A DNA stretch of 64,000 nt from Chiayiivirga flava (GCF_014202825.1 NZ_JACHHP010000001.1:62001-126000), one strand, 5' to 3'; positions 33,140 to 41,517 are shown, counted from the stretch's first letter. The notes: a model not told the origin generated them from the letters alone. Numbers and translations: made by a program.

Positions 33140-33811
33140 TCAGTCGCCGCGTCGCGGCGCGTAGCCGATCCATCCGAACATCGTGCGGCCGAGCAGCCAG
33201 CTCAGCGTCGACAGCACGAGCACCGCGCCGGCATGCCAGACCAGCACCATCAGCGCGCTTTCGCCTTCGTGGTAAAGAGTGACGCCGGCTGCCGACAGCG
33301 CCGCCGCGCTCAGGCCCGCGAGCATCGCCGCCGGCGCCGGGCGCACGACGCCCGCATGCCGCACCATCAGCAGCAGCACCAGTCCGAGCGGAACGCCGGT
33401 GAGCGTGATCACCCATGCGCATTGCCAATGTCCGGGCTCGAATGCGAGCGCTGCCGGACCCATGCGCGACAGATCGCCCAGACATCCCCAGCCGATGCCG
33501 CCGAGCCACAGCATCGCCGCCGGAAACGGCAGCCACGCCCACGATGCCGAGCGTCCCGGCACGCTCACATGGAACAACGCGTACGCCGCCAGCACGCCGG
33601 TGAGAACGCTCGCACACCATTCAAGCGCGGCCGCCGGGTGCGACAGCGCCTGCCACGCGCCGGGACGCATGCCGTGCACGAGCACGATCGCCACGATCAC
33701 CGCCGCGGCGAACGCAAGCCACAGCATCGTGCGCCGCAGCGGCGACGCGATCGGCCGCACGGCGCGTGCGCGTGTTGCCAGCAGGTCGATGAGCTTGTCG
33801 GTATCAGTCAC
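33140..33811 (-). CDS. nrsF: NrsF/DUF1109-family membrane anti-sigma factor
   Basis: 223 aa with six predicted membrane helices (about 28-47, 58-80, 92-110, 130-150, 162-180 and 190-208), and the DUF1109 family start MTDTDKLIDLLATRARAV. NrsF of Caulobacter is the membrane anti-sigma factor of the ECF factor SigF, using two conserved Cys to sense chromate/cadmium-type stress. Here Cys residues are seen in ASVLTGV-adjacent EWCAS, in GWGC and in HWQC. It overlaps the sigma gene by 8 bp, last gene of the bufA1 operon. Confidence 0.9.
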   Translation of the reverse strand: MTDTDKLIDLLATRARAVRPIASPLRRTMLWLAFAAAVIVAIVLVHGMRPGAWQALSHPAAALEWCASVLTGVLAAYALFHVSVPGRSASWAWLPFPAAMLWLGGIGWGCLGDLSRMGPAALAFEPGHWQCAWVITLTGVPLGLVLLLMVRHAGVVRPAPAAMLAGLSAAALSAAGVTLYHEGESALMVLVWHAGAVLVLSTLSWLLGRTMFGWIGYAPRRGD

Positions 33812-34439
33812 GGCTTCGCTCCTTCGCGAACGTGCGTTGCAACGATTTGAACGCGCGGTGCACCGCCACCTTCAGCGATCCCACGCTCTGCTCGCTCCGC
33901 ACCGAGGCTTCCTGCAGCGTCAGTTCGCTCAGGCGCAGCAGGCGGATGGCTTCGCGCTGGCGCAGCGGCAGCGCGGCCACCGCGTCGTGCAGCATGCCGG
34001 CGTCGTCGGCACTGGCCATCGAGGTTTCCGGATCGTGGCCCGGATCGGCGTGCAGTTCGGCATCGTCCATCGCGTCGAGTTCGTGCCGCAGGCGATAGGC
34101 GCGGCGCCGCAGCAGGTCGATGCAGCGCCGGCGCGCGATGGTCCCGAGCCAGGGCTTGAACGGCCGTCCGCGTTCGTAGGTGTGACGGATGCCGTGCATC
34201 ACCAGCAGCACGTCCTGCACCGCGTCCTCGGCGTCGTCGCCGCGGCCGAGGTAGCGATGCGCGATCGCGCGCAGGTACGGCGCGATGGCACGCAGCAGCG
34301 CATGGTAGGCGCCGCGGTCGCCGTCCTGCGCCCGCAGCATCAGGCTGGCCCACAACGCGTCGTCGTCGCGGCCGTCGGTGTCCGATGGCACATTCATGCG
34401 ATCTGCAGCCGTTCTCGCGAAGCCGACGATGGTGGCCAT
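33804..34439 (-). CDS. ECF sigma factor, SigF-like
   Basis: 211 aa from ATG 34439 (GGGAAGG just upstream); Met15 at 34397 is an alternative. Region 2: LRAIAHRYLGRGDDAEDAVQDVLLVMHGIRHTYERGRPFKPWL. Region 4: LPLRQREAIRLLRLSELTLQEASVRSEQSVGSLKVAVHRAFKSL. This is the ECF group paired with DUF1109 anti-sigma factors. Gene order bufA1-bufB-bufC-doxX-sigma-nrsF makes it the probable regulator of both bufferin operons, forming a positive loop on its own operon. The DNA motif shared by the two operons supports this. Confidence 0.9.
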   Translation of the reverse strand: MATIVGFARTAADRMNVPSDTDGRDDDALWASLMLRAQDGDRGAYHALLRAIAPYLRAIAHRYLGRGDDAEDAVQDVLLVMHGIRHTYERGRPFKPWLGTIARRRCIDLLRRRAYRLRHELDAMDDAELHADPGHDPETSMASADDAGMLHDAVAALPLRQREAIRLLRLSELTLQEASVRSEQSVGSLKVAVHRAFKSLQRTFAKERSRD

Positions 34440-34463
34440 GATGCCTTCCCGTCGCGCAAGGCG

Positions 34464-34967
34464 TCAGCCGGCGCGCCGCCGCGCCAGCATGCCATCGAGC
34501 GACAGCGGGCCGGCGCCCTTCGCCATCAGGAGCAGCAACAGCGCCGCCCACAGCATGTGCGTCGGCCACGCAAGCGGGTAGACGAACAGCTGGATCACCA
34601 GCGTCATCGCCAGCAAGGCGCTGGCCGACAGTCGCGTTGCAAGCCCCAGCACCAGCAGCAGCGGCAGCACGTGCTCGGCCACGGCCGCCATCTGCGCCGC
34701 GAACACCGGCGGCAGCAGCGGCAACGCGTACTCGTGCCGGAACAGTTCGACCGCATTGCCGCTCAGGCGCGGCACGCCGAGCGAGATGTTGCCGCGGATC
34801 GGATCGAGCACCAGGCCTTCGATCTTGGTTTGTCCGGACACCCAGAACGTCACCGCGATCGAAACACGCGCCAGCAGCAGCACGAGTGCGTCGGGGATGC
34901 GGCGATAGAGGCGCAGCAGCGGATGCGGCGGACGTTGCGCGGGCGACGCGGCAGTGGGCACGGTCAT
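34464..34967 (-). CDS. DoxX-family membrane protein
   Basis: 167 aa with four membrane segments (about 29-48, 85-103, 110-128 and 135-152). The DoxX motif LLARVSIAVTFWVSGQTKIEG and a periplasm-facing loop lie between helices 1 and 2. DoxX proteins are frequent partners of DUF692/DUF2063 loci; a role in quinone-linked redox chemistry or handling the modified peptide is suggested but not proven. Starts 4 bp after the DUF2063 stop and ends 24 bp before the sigma gene. Confidence 0.92.
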   Translation of the reverse strand: MTVPTAASPAQRPPHPLLRLYRRIPDALVLLLARVSIAVTFWVSGQTKIEGLVLDPIRGNISLGVPRLSGNAVELFRHEYALPLLPPVFAAQMAAVAEHVLPLLLVLGLATRLSASALLAMTLVIQLFVYPLAWPTHMLWAALLLLLMAKGAGPLSLDGMLARRRAG

Positions 34968-34970
34968 GGC

Positions 34971-35738
34971 TCAGGACTCCGTTGACGACGACAGCGACAC
35001 GATCAGGCCGTACCGCACGATGAGGGTGAACAGCGCGACCAGCGTCGCGTCGGCGAGACCGGCGGTGGCCTGCAGCAGCGTGGCTCCGGCGTGCAGCGCG
35101 TCGAGGGCGTCGGCGATGGCGGCGTCGATCGGTTCGACCTCCACGCGAAGGTCCGGACGCGCGACGAGCACCTGCTGCGGCATATCGATCGAACGCCCCC
35201 GAAGATCGCAGGTCGCCGTGTGATGCGCGAGCCAGATCGCATGCACCGCGTGACGCGACCGCAGCCACGTGCACGCCGGATGCAGGTTGACGCGTGTTGC
35301 GCCCAGGCGCGCAGGATCGGCGAGCAACGCAGCCAGGGCAGCCTGCGGCACCGGCACGGCATCCGCCGCGTGGAACGCGCGGACACGTGCCTGCTCCAGC
35401 CGCGCAACGTCGGCCAGATAGAGCACCGTGGCGGCGGGTGCGAACGTCGCGATGAACTCCGCGAAGCCTTCGCCGTACTCGACCAGCACCGGGGAGCGCG
35501 GTGGATCCTCGCGCACGCGTGCGGCAGCCATCGCACGGAAGAAGGCCTCGCCCACCAGTGCCCGCGTGACCGGAAACGACGCCGCCAGCGCCTGCACGCG
35601 TGTGGCCACGCTATTGTTGCGGTACACGTCGAAGCGGCGCGCCAGGCCGCGCGTTGCACGCAGCGACGGCGGCACGGCGGGTGCCGCGAGCGACAGCGCG
35701 TTCGCGAATTCCGCGTGCATGTCCTTCGCCGCGCTCAT
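34971..35738 (-). CDS. bufC: BufC-like DUF2063 protein (operon 1)
   Basis: 255 aa from ATG 35738, overlapping the MNIO stop (ATGA). The DUF2063 hallmark RRFDVYRNNSVATRVQALAASFPVTRALVGEAFF is intact, followed by an 'LVEYGEGFAEFIATF' helix and the conserved DVARLEQARVRAFHAADA segment. The C-terminal domain is distinct from that of the operon 2 paralogue, so the two probably serve different precursors. Second partner enzyme of the bufferin 1 system. Confidence 0.9.
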   Translation of the reverse strand: MSAAKDMHAEFANALSLAAPAVPPSLRATRGLARRFDVYRNNSVATRVQALAASFPVTRALVGEAFFRAMAAARVREDPPRSPVLVEYGEGFAEFIATFAPAATVLYLADVARLEQARVRAFHAADAVPVPQAALAALLADPARLGATRVNLHPACTWLRSRHAVHAIWLAHHTATCDLRGRSIDMPQQVLVARPDLRVEVEPIDAAIADALDALHAGATLLQATAGLADATLVALFTLIVRYGLIVSLSSSTES

Positions 35739-36631
35739 GCCGCGGCACGCACATCGCCGCGGCGCGCCGCGAGCACCGCATCGGCGCGGCGCACCTCGCG
35801 TCGCAAGGTCGCGTAGCCCGGCACGTCCGTGTCCCACTCGATCAGCGTCGGCAGCGGCCCGGTGGCGGCGAGCAAGCGCGCGTACAGCGCCCACACGGCA
35901 GCGGACACCGGCCCGCCGTGCGTGTCGACGAGCACCGGTTCAACCGCGGCGCTGGGGTCGACACCGCCCCCCGTCTCGCCTCCGATGTCGACCGCATGTC
36001 CGGCCAGGTGGACCTGTTCCACCGCCGCGAGCGGGAATGCGGCAAGGCGCACCCGCGCATCGCTGCCGGAGTTGCTGCATGACACGTAGAGATTGTTCAC
36101 GTCGAGCAGCAGACCGCACCCGGTGCGCTGCACCAGGCGCGCCAGGAAGGTGGCCTCGTCCATGCTGCTGGCCGCGAACTCGACATAGCTGGCGGGATTT
36201 TCGATCAGGATGCGTCGGCGCAGGCGCGACTGCACGCGGTCCACGTGCTCGCACACGCGATCGAGCGCGCATGCGTCGTAGCGCACGGGCAGCAGGTCGG
36301 CGAGGAAGATCCCGTCGTGGGTCGACCAGGCCAGGTGTTCGGACACCGCCGCCGGCTCGCAGCGCGCCACGAGCGCCGCGAGGCGTTCCAGATGCGCGGT
36401 GTCGAGCGGCGCCTGAGCGCCGATCGACAGTCCCACGCCGTGCACGGACACCGGCCCGCGTTCGCGCAGCAGCCGCAGCCAGCGGTGCGGCGCACCGCCC
36501 TGCCCCATGTAGTTCTCCGCGTGCACCTCGGCGAATGCCGGTGCGTCGGCGTCGTTCAGCCACGCGTCCAGGTGCTGCGGCTTGAAGCCCGCACCCGCGC
36601 GTGCCGGCAGACCGGCGATGCACGGCGGCAT
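35735..36631 (-). CDS. bufB: BufB-like DUF692 MNIO enzyme (operon 1)
   Basis: 298 aa. MNIO blocks: GAGFKPQHLDAWL, FAEVHAENYMGQGG, VSVHGVGLSIG, SEHLAWSTHDGIFLADLLPVRYD, LIENPASYVEF, LLLDVNNLYVSCSN, EQVHLAGHAVD, VDTHGGPV and TLIEWDTDVP. It differs clearly from the operon 2 enzyme (e.g. HAENYMG versus TSENFMV), so these are old paralogues rather than a fresh duplication. It would modify Cys of the BufA1 precursor 31 bp upstream. ATG 36631 is preferred; nearby Met codons upstream are absent. Confidence 0.93.
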   Translation of the reverse strand: MPPCIAGLPARAGAGFKPQHLDAWLNDADAPAFAEVHAENYMGQGGAPHRWLRLLRERGPVSVHGVGLSIGAQAPLDTAHLERLAALVARCEPAAVSEHLAWSTHDGIFLADLLPVRYDACALDRVCEHVDRVQSRLRRRILIENPASYVEFAASSMDEATFLARLVQRTGCGLLLDVNNLYVSCSNSGSDARVRLAAFPLAAVEQVHLAGHAVDIGGETGGGVDPSAAVEPVLVDTHGGPVSAAVWALYARLLAATGPLPTLIEWDTDVPGYATLRREVRRADAVLAARRGDVRAAA

Positions 36632-36662
36632 GCGCGTGTGACCGGCCGCGGACCTGCGTCGC

Positions 36663-36968
36663 TCAGCCGGCCTTCGGCGCCACCGGCGTGAACGCCGCGA
36701 GCTGGCCGAAGCCCGTGGGCGAGGTCTTCGACTCGGTGGTTTCGCAGGTGCCCGCCGGGACGAGCTTCCACGCGTCGGCCTGGTGGTCGCGGGTCGAGGT
36801 GCCGGCACACGAGGTGCCTGCGCCCGCGGCGCAGTCGTTCTTGCCGGCCAGCGCCACGCCGAAGCATTTCTCCTTCGCGCCGTCCTCGGCGGCATGGGCG
36901 GTGGCGGACACGGCGAGCGCGGAACCGAGCGCGGCGGCGAGAGCGAGGGTGCGGGTGGTGGTCGACAT
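36663..36968 (-). CDS. bufA1: BufA1-like (DUF2282) bufferin precursor
   Basis: 101 aa from ATG 36968, with GGAGA 7 bp upstream. Signal peptide about 1-27 (ending TAHA), then the DUF2282 core [28 protein letters not shown] and, after a spacer, LVPAGTC: four core Cys and the KCFGVxxAGKNDC signature. In the described bufferins the core Cys are converted by BufB/BufC to copper-binding thiooxazoles, and the peptide acts in the periplasm. First gene of a six-gene operon ending with nrsF. Promoter-like motif at 37035-37060. Confidence 0.93.
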   Translation of the reverse strand: MSTTTRTLALAAALGSALAVSATAHAAEDGAKEKCFGVALAGKNDCAAGAGTSCAGTSTRDHQADAWKLVPAGTCETTESKTSPTGFGQLAAFTPVAPKAG

Positions 36969-37034
36969 GCGGAGTCTCCGGAAGTGGATTGAGCGTGCGC
37001 CGTCGCGCTGCGCGCGGCGGGACACGACCAATCC

Positions 37035-37060
37035 TTCGCTCGAGACGGCCGCGGGTTACA
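37035..37060 (-). promoter_or_regulatory. Candidate ECF promoter of bufA1 operon
   Basis: Minus strand: TGTAACC, 15-nt spacer after GTAACC, CGAA at 37035-37038, 66 bp before the bufA1 ATG. Same elements as at 33087-33113. A likely target of the sigma factor encoded at 33804-34439. Confidence 0.65.
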
Positions 37061-37169
37061 CCGTCAGGCAAGCGGGTGCCGACAGTGGCTCCAAACGCGC
37101 CACGGCGCCTGTCGCGGAACATCCGATTGCGCCTGGGCCAGGCGGCGGCAGGCCGCCGAGCCCCGCCGG

Positions 37170-37880
37170 TCAGGCCGCCGTGTCCACCAGGCGCCCCGCG
37201 TCGAACAGGTACCGCGCCGACACCACACCCGGCGTGCGCTCCACCGCCACCTCGCCGGCCACCGCGTCGATGCGGTAGGTCAGGCAGTACAGCGCCCGTG
37301 CATCGGACAGGGCGTCGGCGCGGAAGGCGGCGAGACATTCGCCGCCGCGGCGCCGGGCCGAGGCGTAGAGCAGACCCGGCAAACCCTCGTGTGCCACACG
37401 TTTGCCGACCGCCTGACAGAAGGCGTAGTCGTCGGCGAGCACATCCGGGTACGCGGTGGCCTTGGCGCGCAGGTCGAGGAACAGCCCCTGCGCGCGGACC
37501 GCGTAGACCTTCCGGTACCGCACCACGGGCCGGTCGATGCCGTCCACTTCGCGCAGCATGCGCACCTGGTGGTAGCAGGTTTCCGCCGTGGCGGTGTCCT
37601 CGTCGAGCGCGCCATACCAGACCCGGTGCGTGCCGTCCCCGAAGCGCGAGGCGACCACGGTGTCGGCGCGGAACGGATAGTCGATGGCCTCGCTGTACGC
37701 CAGCCCGCGGTGGATCACGCCCGGCGCGCCGCGCCGCACGCGCATGTCCGCGGCGATCGCCACCTGCCGCGCTGCGGCGTCGGGCACGAGATCGTCGAAT
37801 GGATCGATGGACACCCGCACCGAGGTGATGTTGCGGTACACGGCGCCGTGGAAGTCGACGGTGCTGTCGAGCAGGCCCAT
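37170..37880 (-). CDS. RES-domain toxin (NAD-degrading family)
   Basis: 236 aa with the features naming the RES family: Arg in ASRFGDGTHRVWYG, Glu in TATAETCYH and Ser in LLYASARR. RES toxins such as MbcT and those of Xre-RES systems deplete NAD+ and halt growth. ATG 37880 shares one base with the stop of the antitoxin gene upstream, the usual order and coupling for RES modules. Close relatives act only when the antitoxin is lost, so this is probably a functional pair, though activity is inferred. Confidence 0.85.
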   Translation of the reverse strand: MGLLDSTVDFHGAVYRNITSVRVSIDPFDDLVPDAAARQVAIAADMRVRRGAPGVIHRGLAYSEAIDYPFRADTVVASRFGDGTHRVWYGALDEDTATAETCYHQVRMLREVDGIDRPVVRYRKVYAVRAQGLFLDLRAKATAYPDVLADDYAFCQAVGKRVAHEGLPGLLYASARRRGGECLAAFRADALSDARALYCLTYRIDAVAGEVAVERTPGVVSARYLFDAGRLVDTAA

Positions 37881-38314
37881 CAGCGGCCCCGCTGGAAATC
37901 CAGCAGCCGCGCCACGCGCGCGATGCCGAGCAGGCCGTCGCGCAGCATGATGTCCAGCGGCGTGGCGTGGTCCAGCGCGGCATTGCGCCGGTGCACCCAG
38001 TCGAAGCGCAGCGCCTCGTCTTCGGGAAACAGGAAGCGCAGGGCCTTGTGGATGCCGAGCAGGTACCCGGCGCGGTCGAGGATGTCGCGCTGCGCCGGGA
38101 GCGCGCGCTCGCCGGCGCGGTAGCGCGGCAGCAGTTTGCGGCTTTCCGGGCTCAGGCCGAGCAATTGCAGCTGCGAGGCCCCGTCGAGATTCCAGCGTTC
38201 GAACAGCGCCGATACCACGCGCGCCAGATCCCGGCGCGACTGCTCCAGCTGCAAGTCCGGCAGGGGGGGCGGACCGGCGTCGTAGTGTGCAAGCTGTTCG
38301 CGGATTGAGACCAT
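37880..38314 (-). CDS. Xre/MbcA/ParS-type antitoxin of RES module
   Basis: 144 aa. N-terminal helix-turn-helix-like region (LARVVSALFERWNLDGASQLQLLGLS) and the C-terminal toxin-binding domain RAGYLLGIHKALRFLFPEDEALRFDWVHRRNAALDHATPLDIML, with the conserved N-x-x-L/D...P-L-D pattern. It should neutralise the RES protein and repress the operon. A small dyad (38318-38330) right at its start is a candidate operator. The upstream 30 bp are AT-rich, unlike the surroundings, as expected for a promoter. Confidence 0.87.
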   Translation of the reverse strand: MVSIREQLAHYDAGPPPLPDLQLEQSRRDLARVVSALFERWNLDGASQLQLLGLSPESRKLLPRYRAGERALPAQRDILDRAGYLLGIHKALRFLFPEDEALRFDWVHRRNAALDHATPLDIMLRDGLLGIARVARLLDFQRGR

Positions 38315-38317
38315 GTC

Positions 38318-38330
38318 CCCATCGTATGGG
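38318..38330. promoter_or_regulatory. Candidate operator of RES-Xre operon
   Basis: CCCAT-CGT-ATGGG, a perfect 5-3-5 dyad 4 bp upstream of the antitoxin ATG and next to the AT-rich TATATGG. Position suits autorepression by the antitoxin. Confidence 0.45.
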
Positions 38331-38406
38331 TATATGGAAACAGATTCAAGCCTCGTGGGGGCCGGTATCCGCCGTTGCACCCGGCTCGCCCGCGCTCGGG
38401 CCGGAC

Positions 38407-39945
38407 TCAGCTTCCGCCCGCCAGATGGCGCGCCTGCCGTTTCGGCGTCGCGCCCGACCCGGCGCGCCGGTTCGGGCGCGGCAGGGCAACGTCGTCGGGC
38501 TCGAAGCGGAGCCGGGAACGCCCGCCCGCCGCGTGGTAGTCGTCGGCGAGGAACCGGCCGGCGATGTCGGGCGCCTCGCCCAGCACCTCGCAGAAAAACG
38601 CGTGCAACAGATGCACCAGCCGCTCGTGGGCGAGCGCGTGCGTCTGCCCGGTCTGCGCGTACAGCCAGTCGGCGAATGCGATGAAGCGCGCGAACGGGGC
38701 ATCGCCCAGCAGCTGCGGCAACGTGCGCGGAAAGCGACCGGAATTGGCCACGATGTCCCAGTAGCGCGAGAAACGCGACAACCGCTGCATGGTGGCGAAA
38801 TCGATCACGTCGGTGGCGAGGATGTTGTACGGCGGGTCCGGATTGAACCGCAGCGCGTGGGCGACGGTGTGGCGAATGATCGGCGCACCGCGCAGGCGCT
38901 TGAGGATGCCGAACTGGATCTCGTGCGGCGTCAGCGCCACGAGGCGATCGAACCCGGCCGCGAAGGTGGCCATGTCCTCGCCCGGCAGGCCCGCGATCAG
39001 GTCCACGTGCAGATGTGCGTGGGTGTGTTCGCGCAGCCAGCGCAGGTTCGCTTCGGCGACCTCGTTTTTCTGCCGCCGCGACACGCGCGCCTGCACCGCC
39101 GGATCGAAGGTCTGGATGCCGATCTCGAACTGCAGCGTGCCCGGCGGAAACCGCACGATCACCTCGCGCAGCCGCTCCGGCAGATGGTCGGGCACGAGTT
39201 CGAAATGCAGGAACGGCGGATCGTCCGGCGCCGCGGCCAGGCGCGCGAGGAAGAAGTCGAGGATCGCGAGCGAGGTGTCGATCTTCAGGTTGAACGTGCG
39301 GTCGACGAACTTGAACTGCCGCGCGCCGCGCTGCCAGAGCGTGTCGAGTTCGGCCAGGAACGCGTCGAGCGGAAACGGCCATGCGGTCTTGTCGAGCGCG
39401 GACAGGCAGAACTCGCACTTGAACGGGCAGCCGCGCGAGGCTTCCACGTAGAGGTGGCGCTTCTGCACGTCCTCGTCGGTGTACTCGCCGTACGGCAAGG
39501 CGAGCGCGGGCAACGGCGGCTGCACGCCCGCGATGACACGCCCGGTCGGCCGCTCGCCGCGCATCAGCGCCTGCGCGAGCGTGGCAAAGCTCACATCGCC
39601 CCAGCCGGTGATCACGTAATCGGCCAGTGCGCAGATGCGCTGCGTTTCGGTCTCGAAACCGACTTCCGGTCCGCCGAGCACGATCACGAGCTCGGGTGCC
39701 AGCGTGCGCAGCTGCGCAACCACACGCGTGGTCTCCTCGACGTTCCAGATGTAGACGCCGAAGCCGACGATGCGTGGCACGTCCTGCAGGATCTTTTCGA
39801 CGATGTCCTCGGTCTTCTGCCCGATCACGAACTCGCGGATGACCGAGTCCTCGCGCAGGTCGCCGAGATTGGCGCGCAGATAGCGCAGACCGAGCGATGC
39901 GTGCGCGTAGCGCGCGTTGAGGGTGGCGAGGACGATGGCAGCCAT
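38407..39945 (-). CDS. B12-binding domain radical SAM protein (DUF4080)
   Basis: 512 aa. The N-terminal Rossmann-like cobalamin-binding fold is about 1-140 (LATLNARYAHASLGLRYLRANL, VGFGVYIWN, VLGGPEVGFE). The radical SAM core has the 4Fe-4S motif CPFKCEFC near residue 173, followed by GEDMATF and DLIAGLPGE. The C-terminal DUF4080 region follows. No canonical D-x-H-x-x-G is obvious, so B12 binding may be base-off or absent. This family is widespread, and its substrate is unknown. Stand-alone between the RES-Xre pair and the oxygenase. Its last 25 residues are Arg/Pro-rich and variable. Confidence 0.9.
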   Translation of the reverse strand: MAAIVLATLNARYAHASLGLRYLRANLGDLREDSVIREFVIGQKTEDIVEKILQDVPRIVGFGVYIWNVEETTRVVAQLRTLAPELVIVLGGPEVGFETETQRICALADYVITGWGDVSFATLAQALMRGERPTGRVIAGVQPPLPALALPYGEYTDEDVQKRHLYVEASRGCPFKCEFCLSALDKTAWPFPLDAFLAELDTLWQRGARQFKFVDRTFNLKIDTSLAILDFFLARLAAAPDDPPFLHFELVPDHLPERLREVIVRFPPGTLQFEIGIQTFDPAVQARVSRRQKNEVAEANLRWLREHTHAHLHVDLIAGLPGEDMATFAAGFDRLVALTPHEIQFGILKRLRGAPIIRHTVAHALRFNPDPPYNILATDVIDFATMQRLSRFSRYWDIVANSGRFPRTLPQLLGDAPFARFIAFADWLYAQTGQTHALAHERLVHLLHAFFCEVLGEAPDIAGRFLADDYHAAGGRSRLRFEPDDVALPRPNRRAGSGATPKRQARHLAGGS

Positions 39946-39982
39946 CCGCCATTGTCCCGCCCTGCCCGCTCCCGCGCCAGCG

Positions 39983-40576
39983 TCAGCCCATCACGGCATG
40001 CGCGGGCGACAGCACCTGGTGCAGCTGGGTGATGATGATGTATTTCGGCCCGCTCACCGGCGGTGCGCCGCGGTGCAGGTAGGTCCAGCCGACGGGCGCC
40101 AGCATCAGCCTGCCCTCGCGCGGCTGCACCGCCATGTTCTGCCACGGGAACTCGGTGGCGCCGCCGTCGGCCACGTCGTTGAGATACCACTGCGCGGTGA
40201 TCACGCGCGTGACGCTGCCGCCGATGTTGTCGGAGTGGTAGTTGAACAGTTGGCCGGGCAGATAGCGCGCGATGCGGAAATCCTCGGCGCGGATGTCCAC
40301 CGGAAACGCCGGACGCCATTTCGCCATGTAGCGCGGCAGCGCGGCGCGCAGCGATGCGGTGGCGCGGGCGAGCACGTCGCCCCAGTCCGGGCGGGTCGCA
40401 TTGAGCATGATTTCCGTCGTGCCCTTGATGTCTGGCCGCACCGCGCCCTCGGCGGTGCCGTCGCCGACCTTGCCGACGATCTTGTGCGGATCGGCCTCGA
40501 AGCGGGCGATGGTGGCGCGGCAGAATTCCGCATCGAGCGCGCCGTCGTAGATGCCGAAAAAATCACGTTGCTGCAT
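39983..40576 (-). CDS. 2OG-Fe(II) oxygenase (prolyl 4-hydroxylase-like)
   Basis: 197 aa. Double-stranded beta-helix with the iron motif YHSDN (H-x-D), the cosubstrate-side GGATEFP segment, and the distal His in TYLHRGAPPVSGPKYIIIT, the Lys being in the place of the 2-oxoglutarate-binding residue. Members of this group hydroxylate proteins or peptides and need O2 and 2-oxoglutarate. ATG 40576. Divergent from the small Lys-rich gene at 40807. No partner substrate is evident. Confidence 0.88.
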   Translation of the reverse strand: MQQRDFFGIYDGALDAEFCRATIARFEADPHKIVGKVGDGTAEGAVRPDIKGTTEIMLNATRPDWGDVLARATASLRAALPRYMAKWRPAFPVDIRAEDFRIARYLPGQLFNYHSDNIGGSVTRVITAQWYLNDVADGGATEFPWQNMAVQPREGRLMLAPVGWTYLHRGAPPVSGPKYIIITQLHQVLSPAHAVMG

Positions 40577-40806
40577 CGCAGGGATGATAGCGGCAGACCC
40601 GACAGGCAACCAGACGCCCGTCGCCACTTGACCGGCGGCGCGGGCCGTGGACTTGCCGGCGCGCTCGCACGCGCGGGGCCCCGACGCCCGGCCGGTGCGA
40701 CGGCGATGCTGGCGTCCGGCGCGCGTTCGCGATAGAAATCGCACGTGGACGACGGCATCGCCGCCACGCCACGCCACGCCAACCCACCCCTCGAGGAGCG
40801 CGCACC

Positions 40807-40908
40807 ATGGCCAAGGGCATGGAGCAGAAGAAAGCCGAAAAGAAGAAACCGGAGAAGACGCTGAAGGAAAAACGCGCCGCCAAGCAGGAAAAGAAGAAGA
40901 ACAAGTAA
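40807..40908 (+). CDS. 33-residue lysine-rich small protein
   Basis: Short ORF (MAKGMEQKKAEKKKPEKT...KKKNK) with a strong GAGGAG Shine-Dalgarno 6 bp upstream. More than a third of residues are Lys and almost all the rest are Glu, Ala or Gln, so it is probably one charged helix. Its lysine-coding AAG/AAA run is unlike the GC-rich flanks. Similar short Lys-rich ORFs occur in related genomes in my recollection, usually unannotated. Possibly nucleic-acid or ribosome associated; function unknown. The 230 bp upstream, to the oxygenase start, show nothing else. Confidence 0.75.
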   Translation: MAKGMEQKKAEKKKPEKTLKEKRAAKQEKKKNK

Positions 40909-41007
40909 CACGCGGACGCCGCCGCAACGGCGGCGTCCCGCTCCGATCGCTGGCGGTCCGCGCCGCGCCGGCGAGGCGCAGGCTCCCGTCAGTACCTCCG
41001 GCTCCCG

Positions 41008-41517
41008 TCAGTACGTCCCCATGTAATCGCGCTTGCCGACGCTCACGCCGTTGTGGCGCAGCAGCGCGTACGCGGTGGTGACGTGGAAGAAGAACTGCGG
41101 CAGTCCGTAGCGAGTGAGATAGACATCGCCGGCAAGGCGCCGCTCTTTCGGCGTACCGGGCCGAAGCACGATCTCGCGCGCTTCGCTGCCGTAGAACGCG
41201 TTTGCGTCGAGCGCGCCGATGAACGCGCGCGTGCGGCCCACCAGGGCGCGCAGGTCGTCGAATCCCTGCTCGCGATCCTCGTTCGACGGCACCTCGACAC
41301 CCGCAAGCCGCGCCGACACGCCGCGCGCAAAATCGCATGCGATCTGCACCTGTCGCAGCAGCGGGAACATGTCGGGAAACAGGCGCGCCTGCAGCAGGGC
41401 GGACGGTTCGATCTTGCGCTCGATCGCGTGCGTTTGCGCGATGGCAAGCAGTGCATCGAGACTGCCGAGCATCTGCTCGAAGACGGGCACGCTGGCCTGG
41501 TGCATGGAAAGCGACAT
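41008..41517 (-). CDS. DUF1993 family protein
   Basis: 169 aa, all-helical, similar to the DinB/DUF1993 four-helix bundles. Recognisable are SMHQASVPVFEQMLGSLDALL at the start and the family ending LPQFFFHVTTAYALLRHNGVSVGKRDYMG, with His residues that could ligate a metal. Often linked to oxidative stress and iron-sulfur/nitroreductase genes; function undetermined. A 13-bp direct repeat (CTCCCGTCAGTAC) spans its stop codon at 40983-40995 and 41002-41014. Confidence 0.9.
   Translation of the reverse strand: MSLSMHQASVPVFEQMLGSLDALLAIAQTHAIERKIEPSALLQARLFPDMFPLLRQVQIACDFARGVSARLAGVEVPSNEDREQGFDDLRALVGRTRAFIGALDANAFYGSEAREIVLRPGTPKERRLAGDVYLTRYGLPQFFFHVTTAYALLRHNGVSVGKRDYMGTY

Noticed and set aside
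40909-41007. CTCCCGTCAGTAC direct repeat as a mobile element footprint
   Set aside because: A 13-bp repeat 6 bp apart without element or flanking duplication; probably local slippage over the DUF1993 stop.
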